Shown: piece after piece, positions 23,963 to 37,199 of the stretch | Layout: each line of letters opens with the position of its first letter | How positions within the stretch are numbered: the stretch's first letter is position 1 | Assembly (NCBI RefSeq): GCF_000204055.1 | Contig: NW_006768783.1 | Coordinates: 558,720-622,719 of the forward strand | Direction of reading: 5' to 3' | DNA from: Melampsora larici-populina 98AG31 | Lineage: Eukaryota; Basidiomycota; Pucciniomycetes; Pucciniales; Melampsoraceae | DNA length: 64,000 nt | Notes under the pieces: generated by a model | Databases searched by the model: none | What the model was told of the DNA's origin: nothing | What the model saw: the letters and a program-made list of their open reading frames with translations, nothing else | Program-made: the position numbers and the translations under genes

Positions 23963-25653
23963 CTTTTCTGAAGAATGTTTGAGTGCCTTCTGGAAATTTT
24001 TGCTCCAGTCTCTTCGACCGCATCAACGGACTTCAATTTTCTTCATCTTCCGTCTTCATCTTTTCTGGGGCCAACCTATCTTCTTTTTATTTGCACTCCC
24101 CACTCGATGCTCACCCTACCCAGATAAACAGGTTTCTTTTGAAAATAAAGCAGTCCCTCAATTTCACCACGTCTCATTACTCAAAATCTAACCGTGCTGC
24201 TCTATCTACTCAATCTTCGCTTATTATTGTCAACGATCTTTCAGTAGGACTAAGCTTCCTGCCTTATGACCTTTTCTTCCTACCTCAGTCTCAATCTCAT
24301 CAGTCAAAACTTTCATTTCCTTCCGGGCGGTACTTCGTGATTGTAATTCGTTCTATAGCTACTGTCGTTCTTTTTGAACTCCAAATTTGATTCTTTTTTG
24401 GGTTTGCATTTTCGTGATGATCGTTTTGTGGGTTTTTTATTATTAACGGTCGCAGTCATAATTTCGTTTCTTTGGATCTTTTGCTTATTTCGTATTTACA
24501 AATCAGAAAAAAAACACTTTCGTAATCCACCTTCCTTATCTGAATTCAATTTTTTCAATAATTTGCTGGTTGTATTGCACGCGACTTCTCACTTTCGTTA
24601 TACTAACTACTTCCTATTCTCACTATAATTAATTTAATACATTGATTTCTTCTTTACCTTTATTTATTATAACCCTAGATAATGATAATAGCCATGCTGG
24701 ATTTCTTATGAATTTTTAACTTTTATTTAACCCTGCTCACTTCAAACTCACGAAGAGAGGTTTTCGAATGACAAAGATCGTGATCGTTTCGGCCTATCAA
24801 GCAGAGATGATTGACTTTCGAATCAGAGTTGTGAAGCCCGTCAGATTGTTTTCTTGTGAATACCAAGCTTCACATATATCCTGTGAACATATGTCTGGCA
24901 GAGTACAATACACATCCTGTAGCACCATCGTGGTCTGATAATTTGCCTGGTTGGAAATTCTCACTCATTAGTAAATATTATTTCACGTACAGGTTGAGTT
25001 TGTCACTGAGTTTTCGTTCACTTTGAACTGGTGACTATCTTTTGGGACGCGTCCAGATGGCACACTTCGAAAGTGAAATCTATTTGATAATTGTTCCGAC
25101 TGAGAATCGAGATGCTTGTGAGGAATCTGTTTACTTCATCGTACGTTTGTCTTCTACAGGTTTCAAACAAAGCCCGCAAAACATCACAGTTAGACCAAAT
25201 CTCATGCAGAAGCCAACTCTCAGTCTCTACTTTACGTTACCGTTGTGGCGAGCATACTCGCTGCGTAGCTCTGTTCGTTTTCTGCATTGCTGCAGTCTGC
25301 AGAGGACGCCGAGCTCTGCTGATGTTTACATACAAATTCATTATTCAATACATCACATGTGTTGGCCCCGAGTGAGACAGCAGCTCGAGACTCCGTCCAG
25401 CTCGAAGTCCGCGTTTCGGTCCGGATATCAGAATGAATCCAGCCCGAGTGTTCTGAAGTTCAAGTTGGAATCTTTCCACTCTCTCCGCCCATATTCTCAT
25501 TTAGCACCTTCAGGCTTCAATATCTGCAATCGAGTCAAATATATCAATTAGCTTCGATTTGTGGAAACAACAATACGATTCGGACTCGCTTCACATTTAC
25601 CCCTCTGGTTTTCGTCGGAGTTATCAATCACAGAAAGAAAATCGATTATCGAA
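23963..25653. other. Intergenic region between Myb-like gene and TMA46
   Basis: T-rich 3' sequence is followed by the TMA46 promoter. The open frame at 25042-25551 has no domain and overlaps another frame, so it is not called. Nothing else is definable. Confidence 0.5.
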
Positions 25654-27547
25654 ATGCCACCAAAAAAAGTGGATAAGGGTGGTGCTGGGTCATCCAAGGC
25701 TGCAGTGGATAAAACGTATGTTCGATACTTTTACAACCCATGTGAAGATGCAAGGGTTTTCATCTCCAGGGATCGTCTGGCTAATCAAGTTCCTTTGATA
25801 TTTTCCTTCCTCCCTTGCTTTTCCAACGATCCATCGCATTATCCACTTCCAACATCATCTTTTACACTTTTCCTCAAGGTTCGGAATGAAGGTTAGTCTA
25901 TATCAACTCGAATCTCTAGAGACCAATATCAGAAAATACGATAATAACCATCTCTGGGGAAAATACAACCAAAAACAATAACATGATCTTTCTAACATGA
26001 TCTTTCTAATATGATTCAGAACAAAAAAGGAGGAAAAGGTCAAGCAGCAATCGCACTTGCCAAACAACAAGCTTCTCAAGTAGGTAAAAGTAAAGAAGTT
26101 ATGGCTAAAGAGAAAGCTAGAATGGATAAAGAAAGGGAAAAAGAACAAGAGAGGAAACGAAAGGAAGAATTACAAGCACTTTTCCAACCGGTTCAAGTAG
26201 TTCAAAAAGTCAATTCATCTAGATTCTTTTGCTTTGCATCTTCATACACCTCACCTTATCCAGACGAAATTTCATCACATTTCTTTTGATTTCGTCTGCG
26301 ATCTTTTGTGGTACACTTTCTGAATCGGATTACTTTTTGAAAACCTAGGTCCCGTTCGGTACAGATCCTAAAACTGTCCTTTGTCAAAACTTCAAAGCTG
26401 GACATTGTGAAAAAGGGTAAATGATGTGTTGTTCAATGAAGGTCACAGTCAAGATGTAGCTTACAATTTGTCGTTTTTTTCTGGTTAGGAACAAGTGTAA
26501 ATTCAGTCACGATTTGGATATCGGTAGGAAAACTACAAAGAAAGATCTTTACACAGACGGACGTGACACAAACCGAGACTTGAACAAAGAGACAGGTAAA
26601 GTGTTTTCCTCGCGTTCAAATAATGTAGAATGATACAGCTACTTATCATCCTCCCAAGTTTTTGCCTTGAAACTTTAGACACTATGGACACATGGGATGA
26701 CGCGAAATTATTAAGTGTTGTATTATCAAAGCAGGGTAATCCCAAGACAACAACAGATAGTTTGTCATTTTCTTCTTGTCTACACTCCGAGTGAAAAGAA
26801 TGCATCCCATGATTCTAACATCTATGTCACCCTTTGCTTTTCTTGTACAGTTGTGTGCAAAAATTTTATCGAAGCGATCGAAAGTGGAAAGTACGGATGG
26901 TTTTGGGTAAGAATTCATTTTCGGCCATACTTTAGACCTATATCTAATACTCATTCATCATCCTTAATAGGAATGCCCATCAGGAGGTGTGAATTGCAAG
27001 TATAGACATGCTCTTCCACCTGGTTTCGTGTTAAAAGCACAAAGGAAAAAAGATCAAGAAGAGGCTAAAAAGAATGAATTAAGTTTAGAAGATTTTCTTG
27101 AAAAAGAACGACATACGTTAGGTAAAAGTTTAACACCTGTCACCAAGGAAACCTTTGCCAAATGGAAAGATGAAAGATTATCAAAGAAGATGGTGGAAGA
27201 AGAAGGCAAGAGGAAATTGAAAGAACAACAGGCTGCAGCTGGACGAATGAATGGAATGAGTGGAAGAGATCTCTTTACGTTTGTTATGGTCGAATTTTGC
27301 CTCTTTGATCTTTTCAACACTCTACTGACTCGTTTTTGGTTATGTGTTCTCTAGGTTCGATACCACTGGAGTATATGGAGACGATGCATACTCAGACGGA
27401 GAAGCAGGAGAAGAGGAAGGTGATGAATGGGATTTGGCCAAGTATCGAGAAGAGACTGAAGCGGAAAGAGCAAGGCAGGAACAAGAAAGGATTGAAAAAC
27501 TGGGTGGAGTGGGTGTTGCAGTGGGTCAACTTTCACTGGACGGCTAA
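25654..27547 (+). CDS. TMA46: DRG-family-regulatory CCCH zinc-finger protein (Tma46/ZC3H15)
   Basis: Nine exons join in frame to 350 residues: 25654-25715, 25879-25891 (13 nt), 26020-26208, 26349-26416, 26489-26595, 26679-26735, 26851-26906, 26971-27278 and 27355-27547. The protein starts [10 protein letters not shown], has the family's [13 protein letters not shown] box and a charged helix. The first CCCH finger is Cys100, Cys108, Cys114, His118 ([19 protein letters not shown]). The second is [26 protein letters not shown]. The DRG-binding region follows ([26 protein letters not shown]), with an acidic C-terminus containing GDEWDLAKY. Tma46/ZC3H15 binds and stabilises the translational GTPase Rbg1/DRG1 on ribosomes in the cytoplasm. 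Length matches the yeast and animal proteins. All splice phases close, which supports the model strongly. Confidence 0.93.
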
Positions 27548-28459
27548 TAAATGAAGAATGTACTCTATTTGATTATAAAGACATAAAAATCCATGACCCG
27601 TAAGTCAGTTAACTCAATAAGTTGTGCATACCTGGAAGCAGGCAGGGGATGAGCTTGTGGAACGACACTATAAAATCGAGTCAGCTAAGCAGCATCTCAG
27701 TTGAGTTATTGGTACGATCCTGCTGATAGAGGTCAGGTTGTGTACGACAAATGGAACTCAGTTAAGTTGTAGCCAAGTGTAAAGAACACTTGCACCCCCT
27801 GCTGAAAGGTACCAGATCTTCTTTGAGAGTACAGAACAATCAGTTAAAATCATTATCTTGTTCTGCTCGCAAAGGTAGTTGAATTAGATACATCCAGAGG
27901 CACTGGCAGTCATTTATATAAGATTCCAGAAAGAAGTTTGTAGCTACATGTATAGAGAGGGATGGTTGAGATCAAATGACTGTGAAAGCACTGAAATATT
28001 CCTTTAAAAGTAAGAATTGACTTTAGAAGCTGAACAACAAAGTTTTCAGCAAAACAAAAATTCCAGTTCAAAGAAACAGAAAATTCGGACAAATAGTTTT
28101 TTGGGGGGTTTTAGCTCAGCCTCTCCCTCCTGGGACCTGGATAGACCAATAATAGTGTTCTGCTTGTTTATCCAATTGATTCCCCCGTGAAATCCTTTGA
28201 ATGTTAGATGAGGGCAATTTGAGTCTTTTAGACAGGAACTTGAGCCTTGAATGTTTTATATAACATGTACAATATTATCATTAGGGTGGATGCTTTGCTA
28301 TTTTGTCAAAACTTAAAAGTGGTGAACCGCAATGATGTCACCAAAAGTTAAGACCCGGCCCGAGAGAAAGCATGTTGACCATCAAGCAATCGAGTATCAC
28401 ATTCACTATCTCATCAATCTCATCCACTTCGATCTGAATTAGACTTCATACTTGCTAAA
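27548..28459. other. Intergenic region between TMA46 and prolidase gene
   Basis: It is AT-rich and no gene is seen. The two genes are in the same orientation, so this holds the TMA46 terminator and the prolidase promoter. Confidence 0.5.
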
Positions 28460-30595
28460 ATGATTTATCCATGTAAGTAAAGCATTTCATCAACTAAATA
28501 ATAAAAAAGGCCTCTCATTCAGACACCAATGAAATATTGAAGCACTTTATGTTTCTTCAATTTCGATCAAAAGCTCGAAAACATGCAGCCAAGGTATTCG
28601 AAAGACTTTTGAAAATAGATCACAAAATCAGACCTGTGATTTACTTAGAAAGTAATCGAACGTGTTGTAGAGATGATACTGATCGAGAATTGTCTTTTCA
28701 TCAAGAAGCCAACTTTGTAAGTCATTTTCAACAACAATATCAATCCAATCGTGTTTTGAATAATAAAAGAGTTGATGGAATCCATCTCTGTCGTTTCTTT
28801 TAGATGTATCTGACAGGTGCTAAAGATCTTAGAGGTGGATCAGTAGTAATCAATTTATTACCAGAATTCGATCATCAAACAGAAGAGAAAGTAAAACCAG
28901 AAAATATCTTCACAACTCTCTTTATACCGAATCTAGACCCAGATGAAGTGATGTGGTGTGGTTTACCGCCCAAACCAGAAGACCTTTTAAAATTGTTACC
29001 GAACCTAAACGAAGTTAAATATCAAGATCAATTATCTTCACATTTAAATCAACTTATCAAACCTCATTCAATTTTAGTTTTACCGAATTCTAAATCAGAT
29101 GTAAAAGGGTTTGAGTTAAATCCTTCTGCAAACCTTTTAAAAGCTTTACATCAATCTCGTACAATTAAAACAGAAGAAGAAATTCAAATTATGAAATTAG
29201 CTAATCAAATCTCTAGTCAAGCTCATGAAACTGTAATGAAATCTTCAAGCAAAGAGAAATTCAAGTCTGAAACTGATGCGGAATTGATCTTTGTAAATGA
29301 ATGTAAAAGATTAGGTTCAAATCATCAAGCTTATTTACCTATCTTTGGTAAGCCAAAACATTATTGACTTTTAGTGTTCCTTGAGGAAACTAATCATAAG
29401 ATTACGAATTTTCACATCTTTAGGTCATGGAATCAATGCAGGTACTTTACATTACGTCAATAATGATGAAAAGATTTCAGAATCTTTCGATGGCTTACTC
29501 TTGATGGATGCAGGATGTGAAATGATGGGATATGCATCAGATATCACTCGTACAATTCCTTTAAGTTCAAATGGAAAGTTCAATAATCAATGTAAAGAGA
29601 TTTATGAGATCGTATTAGAAATGCAAGAAGTAAGGCAACTTTCTTGATTTCGATGAATTCCTTTCAAAGTCTTAGATTAATTAAAATTCATCACTAGGTT
29701 CTTTTTTGTTTTTGTTTTTAGAAAGCTATTGAAATTATTGCTCCGGGTGTAGATTGGAATGAGATTCAAATCTTAATGTAAGTTATAGAGCTCTGTTTTT
29801 TCTCAATCTCAAAATTGAACACTTGATATTTGATTCAAAGATCTTGATTCTAAAAAGTTGAATTGACTGAAAAATCATTTGTTTGGATTTTGAAATTTTT
29901 AGGCATAAGATTGCAGCTAAAGGCTTACTCAAACTGGGAATCCTACAAAACTTGACCATAGATGAATGTTATGAGGGTGGACATGTGATTCCTTTCTTTC
30001 CTCATGGTATCGGTCATTTCTTAGGTCTTGATGTTCGTCTTCTCTGAAACTATTTCTTTTCTCATCATTGTTCTCTTAGAGCTTATTGATTCATGTTTAT
30101 TGGTCAGACTCATGATGTCGATGGATTACCTAATGGTAAAAGTACTCTTAATCCTGCTTTCAAATATTTGCGTCTTCAAAGGACATTAGAAGTTGGAAAT
30201 GTAGTCACTGTTGAGGTAAGTTTTATAATTTCTTTACATTTGAATGAATTCTCAAAGGCACTTCTGGTTATTGATGAACATCTTTTATACAATTTTCAGC
30301 CAGGAATATATTTTAATAAATTCTTATTAGAACCGTTTAAAGAGTCAAAATTTATTAATCATGAACTTTTGAAAAAGTATATGAATGTAGGAGGTATCAG
30401 AATTGAAGATAAGTTGAGTGATATTTTTTGTCCTTTTTGGCTCCAACTCAAAATCAATGGAAAGTGAAAGCTAATGAGTTTTACAATGATTTCAATATTT
30501 TTAGTGTTGTGGTAAGGGAAAAAGGATGTGAGAATTTGACTACTGCTGTTAAATCTGTTGAAGATATTGAAAGATTATGTGGAGGAAGATCTTAA
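28460..30595 (+). CDS. Xaa-Pro dipeptidase (prolidase), M24B metallopeptidase
   Basis: Nine exons join in frame to 484 residues: 28460-28472 (13 nt), 28523-28716, 28804-29347, 29424-29629, 29722-29777, 29903-30032, 30108-30215, 30300-30412 and 30505-30595. The N-terminal part has the creatinase-N-like fold (HQEANFMYLTG). The C-terminal pita-bread domain shows all five metal ligands: Asp279 (MDAGCE), Asp290 (SDITRT), His372 (PHGIGHFLG), Glu417 (VEPGIYF, split by an intron) and Glu453 (RIEDN). The enzyme is a di-metal (usually Mn) peptidase that cleaves X-Pro dipeptides in the cytosol for proline recycling. No signal peptide is evident. The usual VHDVGG is THDVDG here. It is closer to eukaryotic PEPD than to aminopeptidase P by length and motifs. 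Confidence 0.92.
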
Positions 30596-33148
30596 GGATC
30601 TTTAAGTATAAGTTGATTTACTTGATTGATGAGATAAGGTAAATGAAAGTATATGGTGATAATCCATTGTAGTTTGATGCTTAAAGACCATTTGTAATAC
30701 TACACTTGTGGAAAAATTAAACACTACAATCTCCATGATGTGATGTACCGTGGCAAGTGGTTAATTTAGTAAATTGAGCTTCAAGATCTTGATGTCTATG
30801 AATCCTGACATGGATACTATGCACTCAAGAAGTACCTAGAGATCAAAATATACCCCCTCAATTGATTTTTCGTGACCATGGTTCATTGATACACTTCAAA
30901 CTCAAAGATAAGAAACTTTCAGTGCCTTGATTTGTGGATCTGGATTTCCTCAAAAACACGCGCAAATACTTGATAGTTCATCATGTATCCACGGTGCAAT
31001 GCTCTTGTTGCTATTTCCTTCTTTGTTGTACAAATCAAAACTCAATTAAATCACACATCACAAGTCTGTGAGTAACTCTCCACTTGACACATTCTTCCTC
31101 ATACTACATTATTAGATTGCAAACTCAACCATCAATCCACACCACACTGAAAAATCTCGAAACTTAGCCCATAAATTCAATGAATGATCAGTTGTTTTAC
31201 CTGAGAATTTTTTACCTGTTTACATTGCGCCACACTAGGCCACACTATACTCCTTGACCATATCTGACAATACCAATGATCATAATTTGACTCCAATATT
31301 CAAACATACAATGTTCTCACTGTAAAGAAAAATGTGAAAACCCCCACTCAACTTCTTTTCTTGATGATGATTAAATGGAAGATTAAATATGAGTACCTCC
31401 TTTCAAATTACTCAGATTGAGATCTCTGAAGCTTTCGTTCAAATTGGGCTTTGGTTGCTATGCAAACAAATCTGAGTGACAAACAACTCAAAGTGAGGGA
31501 TTCGGATCAATGGGGCCTTGTCAAGTCAAAGTGACCCATCAGGTAGACTCAATTCATCAGGTATGTAGAGTCCAGCTCCTATCTCGAGGACCAAAAAGAG
31601 CCACATTTTTTTGGGTCTACCCCTACAATGTTAGTTCCAGTTGAAAGACCTTTGCTTGATCAGTCTATAAGGTTTCTCAAGATGTGGGGATTCATTGATA
31701 AAAACAAATTATGTATAAGAAACAGATCAAACTTGTGTGAGCTGCGGCTCAATTCTATTGCTCGTTATCCTCGCTTGATATACATAGCTCAGCGCGATTG
31801 AAGAACCTGACAAATGCTGGCAAGGGTGTGCATTTTGCGTTGTGGGGCATCGCCGGCACGTCGATTCGGAAAGCCCTTCAGAGATAACGATGGCCCCCTG
31901 AAACCGGAGATACAATTTGTCTCGGGAACTGAAACTGTGAAGTAGAAATATGTGGCTTATCTTTAGTTACATCATAGGAGGTCTCTTATCCAAATCCGTC
32001 ATCAGAGATACGTATGTACATCCATACAACCGCAGACGCACGAGTCTTCGCCAGACCTTACGAGGCAGGTGGGAAACGAAACAGGGACAAGTTTTGAACA
32101 ATGGGATGATACCAAAGTATCGGGTGGGCTATTCGGCCAATCAGAATCGCATGGCCGTATCATAAAAGCAGTCAATCGCACATGATGCACCTCAATTGAA
32201 GACAAGGCTCAGCGCAGCTTAAATATCTGAAGGATATCGATATACTCTCATGAGGGGCGAAGAAAATCGCAGTCTACATCGCTCTCGAGCTTGAAGTTTT
32301 TCTAGATAGCCAATCTGAGCCCCACCGTGTTGCGCAAACTCGCGTTCACCTTATCATCTTTGGCCCTCACTCCGCCCAGCTCTACAGGTCATAGACTCTT
32401 GGGCCACATCACCTACAAGATACGAAAACCCATGTACACATACATGATGTACTGCTACCAGAGGACTCCATGCTGCAGGTAGGTCAAGTCTCGGTGCTGA
32501 TTGACCTGATACATCGGCAAGAATTGACCTCGAACATAGATAAAGTGTAAAGAGGCAAAGGTTTCTGATAAAGGCTTCTCAACATTGATCCCAGCGGTAT
32601 AACTCTTGCGAAGCGTTTCGAAAGGCTCCCGCAGTACACGTACAGCCGGTTGGTGTCGGAACGACCACAATGACTGGGAACTGGCAGCGGGGGAGGCTTC
32701 CAATATCACCGGCCCTGTAAGATGTGTACGTACGCTTCAAGGCCGTGACGTGTTTCGCATTCGGTTCTTTATCAAAGGATGAATCAATGATCACAGCGCG
32801 GTTAGTACCGGATAGATTGCAAAGAGACGCATCTCTCCCATTTAGATAACTGCGCTAAGCTCATTCGCGATATGTAGCTGGGGTATATCATCACTAGACT
32901 CATACGCACCGTGTCCTTGGCGTCCAGGCAGCCTGCACTCGCGTCAATCGCTTTTACCTGATAAATTTCACATTAGAGCTCTCATTACGAAAGCCTTTCC
33001 TTCCTTCATTGCATCACTCATACCTAGTCAACACACTTTCATTCACATTCTCGAGGAGGGCTACGCACCAATCCCGTCTTACCGAATTTACAATTTCTCC
33101 GAGTACACGATCATCTATATTTTTAGCTTGCAGACTTGGACTTTAAAG
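30596..33148. other. Intergenic region upstream of first permease
   Basis: Nothing coding is supported. Small frames at 31727-31915, 31950-32165 and 32455-32794 lack domains or splice context. The last few hundred bases are CT-rich and likely hold the permease promoter. Confidence 0.5.
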
Positions 33149-36103
33149 ATGGATATGAAGAAAGGATCACCAGATTATTACGAGCACGAAGGGCCCCCAG
33201 TTGGGGAACCCCCAATCAGCCACGGTGACTCAACTAAACTTCATCGAGGGATGAAGAGTCGACACATTCAGGTTGAGTTTGTGCTCTCTTCTCCCAATCA
33301 TTCTGAGTCTAGTGGATTCGCTCGATGGGCTGGATATCTTTCTGAAAAGATCTATTTGTGATATTGACTTGATGTATCGTGAATACTCGATGAATAGATG
33401 ATCTCTATGGGTGGGGTCATTGGTATGGGTCTTTTCCTGGGAACAGCCAATGCCTTGCGACAAAGTGGACCTTTGGGTCTGTTATTGGGTTATTCGGTGA
33501 TGGGAACCAGTTGAGTAGAGATATATGTCTTTAATGTAGATTGAGGCTAATTGGTCTGGTGTAACAGTCGTATGGTGTGTCATGGCCTCTCTGGGTGAGA
33601 TGAGTGAGTAGACGTCCAATTTATATATGCTTTCCTCGAGGCCGTTTTATCTTGAGCAATTTTGAGGAAATCACGCCATTGATCACGCCATTCTTCCTAT
33701 CTAGTTTCATATCTCCCGATAGCCGGTGGTCACGTTACGCTAGCCAAAAGATTTGTCAACCCATCTCTGTCACTGGCATTGGGATGGAATTACTGGTACA
33801 CGTTCGTATCATGTCCCTAGATCATTCACGAATGACTTCTTACTAATTGTATGATTCATTTCTTGATTGTATCACCATTTCCAAACAGTTGGTCATTTGG
33901 TGTGTGCCCTTTTTGATCAGCCTCTCCGGCTATAAGACCGTTCAATACGAACTCTCTCTTTGATGCTGACATTTTCGCTCCTATTAGTTTTGGCGGCTGA
34001 AATCTCCGCTTCAGCCATATTGATCAATTATTGGACCACATCTGTCAATAATGCGGTATGGATGATACTGGTACTAGCTCTTGTAACAAGCATGAACTTC
34101 GCGCCAACTCATTTTTACGGGTAAGCTTCAAGGATGCCTATCTGAATATCCAAATGCTAATAATTTTGCATCTCCATTACAGAGAGTTTGAGTTTTGGTA
34201 AGCCCTGACCCTAAAGAAATCGAACTTTCGGGATAGATTTTCTGATGATTGCTTTTCCGTAGGTTTGCTTCTATCAAAGTGGTCACTATAGTGTCTTTGA
34301 TCATTACAGGGATTGTTCTTGGTGAGCACATATTCATTGTGGGATTTTGTTCAAGCATATTGATGAATACATATCCATTTCGCGTGAACTAGACTTGGGT
34401 GGTGGACCAAACCATGATAGAATTGGCTTTCGATATTGGAAAAATCCAGGACCATTTGTCCAATTCCTCGGAATACAAGGTGTCACTGGTAGATTTTTGG
34501 GTTTTTGGTAAGCATAAGACCGTACCTCCTTTTTTTCCTGGCCAAGAGTAATGTTTCTTGCAGTCGCTCATTGCATACATTTTTCCCTTCAGGTCGGCCT
34601 TAATACAAGCAACTTTCTCATGCATCGGTACTGAGATCACTGCGATAACAGCAGGAGAGGCTAAAAATCCGAAAAAAACCCTCCCTTCAGCTATTCGAAA
34701 AGTTGCGATTCGGATTCTGATGTTCTACGTCATGGGAACCTTTGTCATCGGACTCATAGTCTCTAGCGATGATCCTCGACTGAATCTCAACTCGCATAAC
34801 GCTGCTAGCTCACCGTTTGTGATTGCAATTCACGATTCGGGAATCAAAGCATTACCTTCGTAAGCTCTTGACAAAATTGGGGGATCTATAGCCTCCTTCT
34901 CATCTGTCCAATAAACCTATATCTAACCCATCATTCTCTGTGCCATTTGATTTAGAATCATTAATGCAGCACTTTTAACTGCAGCATGCTCGGCTGCTTC
35001 CAGCGACATGTATACTACCTCTCGAGCACTCCATGGTTTAGCTCTAGCAGAGAATGCACCTGCGATTCTTAGACGTACCAATTCACAGGGTGTACCTTGG
35101 TTATGTGTGTTGGTATCCGCCGCAATGGGACTTTTGAGCTTCATGTCTATTGGAGGCCATGGGGCCGGTCAAGTCTTTACATGGCTAGCGAGTTGAGTGA
35201 TGAATATACATGATACTGGATCCGTGCAAAGCATCGCTGACACATTCTTGACCTGCCCTCCTAAAAACAGCTATGTCCTCTGTAGCTGGACTACAAACAT
35301 GGATCGGTATCTTAATCACATATCTAAGGTGGGATTCAGGGGTACAAGCACAGTCAATTAATCGATCAGATTTTCCTTATGTTTCATACCTTGTAAGCTA
35401 GCCTTATTTTCATCATCACCGGGGCGTGAAAGATGTTCATGTGGTCTGGCACTGATAAACATCTTTCCTTATACTTCAGAGACGCTGGGGAGCATATCAC
35501 GGCCTGATACTATGCTCACTAACATTGATATTCAATCCCTTCACGGTCTTTGTACGTTATCATCAAATTTGGCTGATCTAAGTTGATCCACATCTTTACT
35601 CGTGGTTTCTTTATTGGTACACAGATAAAAGGGCAATGGTCAACTCCTACTTTTGTTACTGGGTATGTAGATTTCAGAGCTTACCCTTCTGAATTCTTGG
35701 CATGTGACCAAGAGGCGGAAGAAGCTGATATGAATGCGATTTTAATTGTCGATCACCTACAAAAGATACCTACCGCTCGTGATGTTCTGCGCTTTGTATT
35801 TTGGAAGCCGGGTCTATTATCGATGTCAAGGGGTGGATGGTCGACCAATAAAACCAATGGAAATGGTAGGGATCCTTCATTATCTCTCCTTGGGCAAAAG
35901 ATCCAATGATTCTCACAATGTGTCATGTATATTAGGACTTTGTTTCAGATGCTCGTGATGATGACCGAGACTTTGAAGAAGAAGATGAAAAAGTGGCATC
36001 AGATGATATGTGGGGCAAGCTCAAATCTGTGAGTATTTCCTACCTTTTTAATGTCCGATGATTCTTTGTGATTAACGGCCCGTGGTATGTTTAGGTATTT
36101 TAA
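33149..36103 (+). CDS. Amino-acid permease, AAT/YAT family (copy 1)
   Basis: Many short exons. Well-supported ones are 33149-33271, 33398-33509, 33568-33603, 33705-33801, 33889-33899 (11 nt) and one from about 33991 to 34120; then pieces at about 34180-34320, 34395-34507, 34593-34860, 34957-35190, 35273-35390, 35480-35550, 35627-35663, 35735-35870 and 35935-36028. The product is a 12-TM plasma-membrane permease. The N-terminus is cytosolic and ends in LHRGMKSRHIQ. The family core follows: MISMGGVIGMGLFLGTA (TM1), LPIAGGHVTLAKRFVNPS and the signature GTEITAITAGEAKNPKKTLP with SAIRK. The C-terminus is acidic (DFEEEDEKVASDD). The family takes up amino acids with protons, and rusts are known to rely on such carriers in haustoria; substrate cannot be read here. 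The stop is at 36059-36061 if the last GTGAGT is not spliced, or at 36101-36103 if it is. Confidence 0.85.
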
Positions 36104-37199
36104 TCCCTGTCGACTCATTTGCAAACATCGGTTCAATCCGACTACTTGAGTTCATCATTGAAACTACGATGCTAGATCATCGTGTAAAATGGAACTGTAG
36201 TACAGTCACCTCAAGTGGATCAGAGCGCGAAAAGTGGATTTAGACTTTGGTGAAGTTGTAACAATATGCGGAGAAAGAGGTTTTGAAGTTTTTGTGGGAT
36301 TGGAAATTGTACTACTTAGTTTTACCTATATATTGTATTGTCTTGAGTGTCTTTCTGGAACTTTGATCTCATTTTATTCATCTTAGAGAATATGAAGAAG
36401 TTGAAATTACTTACAGGCATGCTTTCATTTGATTCTCTTCATTTTGTGGTTGAGCCAATTTGGAAATTATATTGTAGGAATGGAAAAGTAGTAAAGTCAG
36501 TCTGACTCCCTTGAATGCTTTGAAATTATTTTTGGGGTTTGGGTTCTCTATCTAGGGTTGTTTTCCGATTGATTTGGGAATCATGATAATAATTCAAACA
36601 TCGAAAGTCTTTTGCAGGTGATCACATCCTACCACTACCACCTTTTCTTTGTCAATCCCTGCCTCCACCCCGATTACTTACCTTGCACGAATAGTTCAAA
36701 GTTCAGTATGGCGCTGTAGTAGTTCATATAGGGCTGTCAACTTCTCACATGAATTCAGATGTGATAAATTCTTTGTGTAAATCAAAAAATCCTCACAAAT
36801 AGAGCACAAATCAGTTCCAGAGCCATAAAAGCCAACGTATTGTATATCAAGTGATCTGGGGTTGTGCGGCCGAAAGTGGATATTAGGGCGTTCCCGCTGA
36901 TTCGAATTGGGTATAAAATAAATCAGTTCAATTCGAGTTTATAGGAGATGGTTGCTTCTAGATCAAGATGCTGAGCTTTTTAAATGGTGAACTGAGATGT
37001 CCTCGGACCGCCAACTGGATCTTGCACTTGACTTGCAGAAGTCGGGCGTACCGACTCGTCAATTTCTTTTTCGGTCCTGCAACCGCGGGACAGGGATCGA
37101 GTGCAGTCCATTCTCGGGATCGTCTTGCACGCTCAGCATTCCAATACGATTGCAATTTCCTTCGATTTGCAAGGTGGCCCTCAAACATCTAAACCATCG
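36104..37199. other. Intergenic region upstream of RAV1
   Basis: No separate gene is called. An open frame from 36997 (MSSDRQLDLALD) runs to 37201 and might be an upstream RAV1 exon, but no clean join was found. Confidence 0.4.

Noticed and set aside
25042..25551. 169-codon frame before TMA46
   Set aside because: No recognisable domain, unlikely start context and placement in a likely promoter.
27351..27365. GGTTCGATACC resembling a tRNA B box
   Set aside because: It spans the splice acceptor and start of the last TMA46 exon; no A box or cloverleaf is present.
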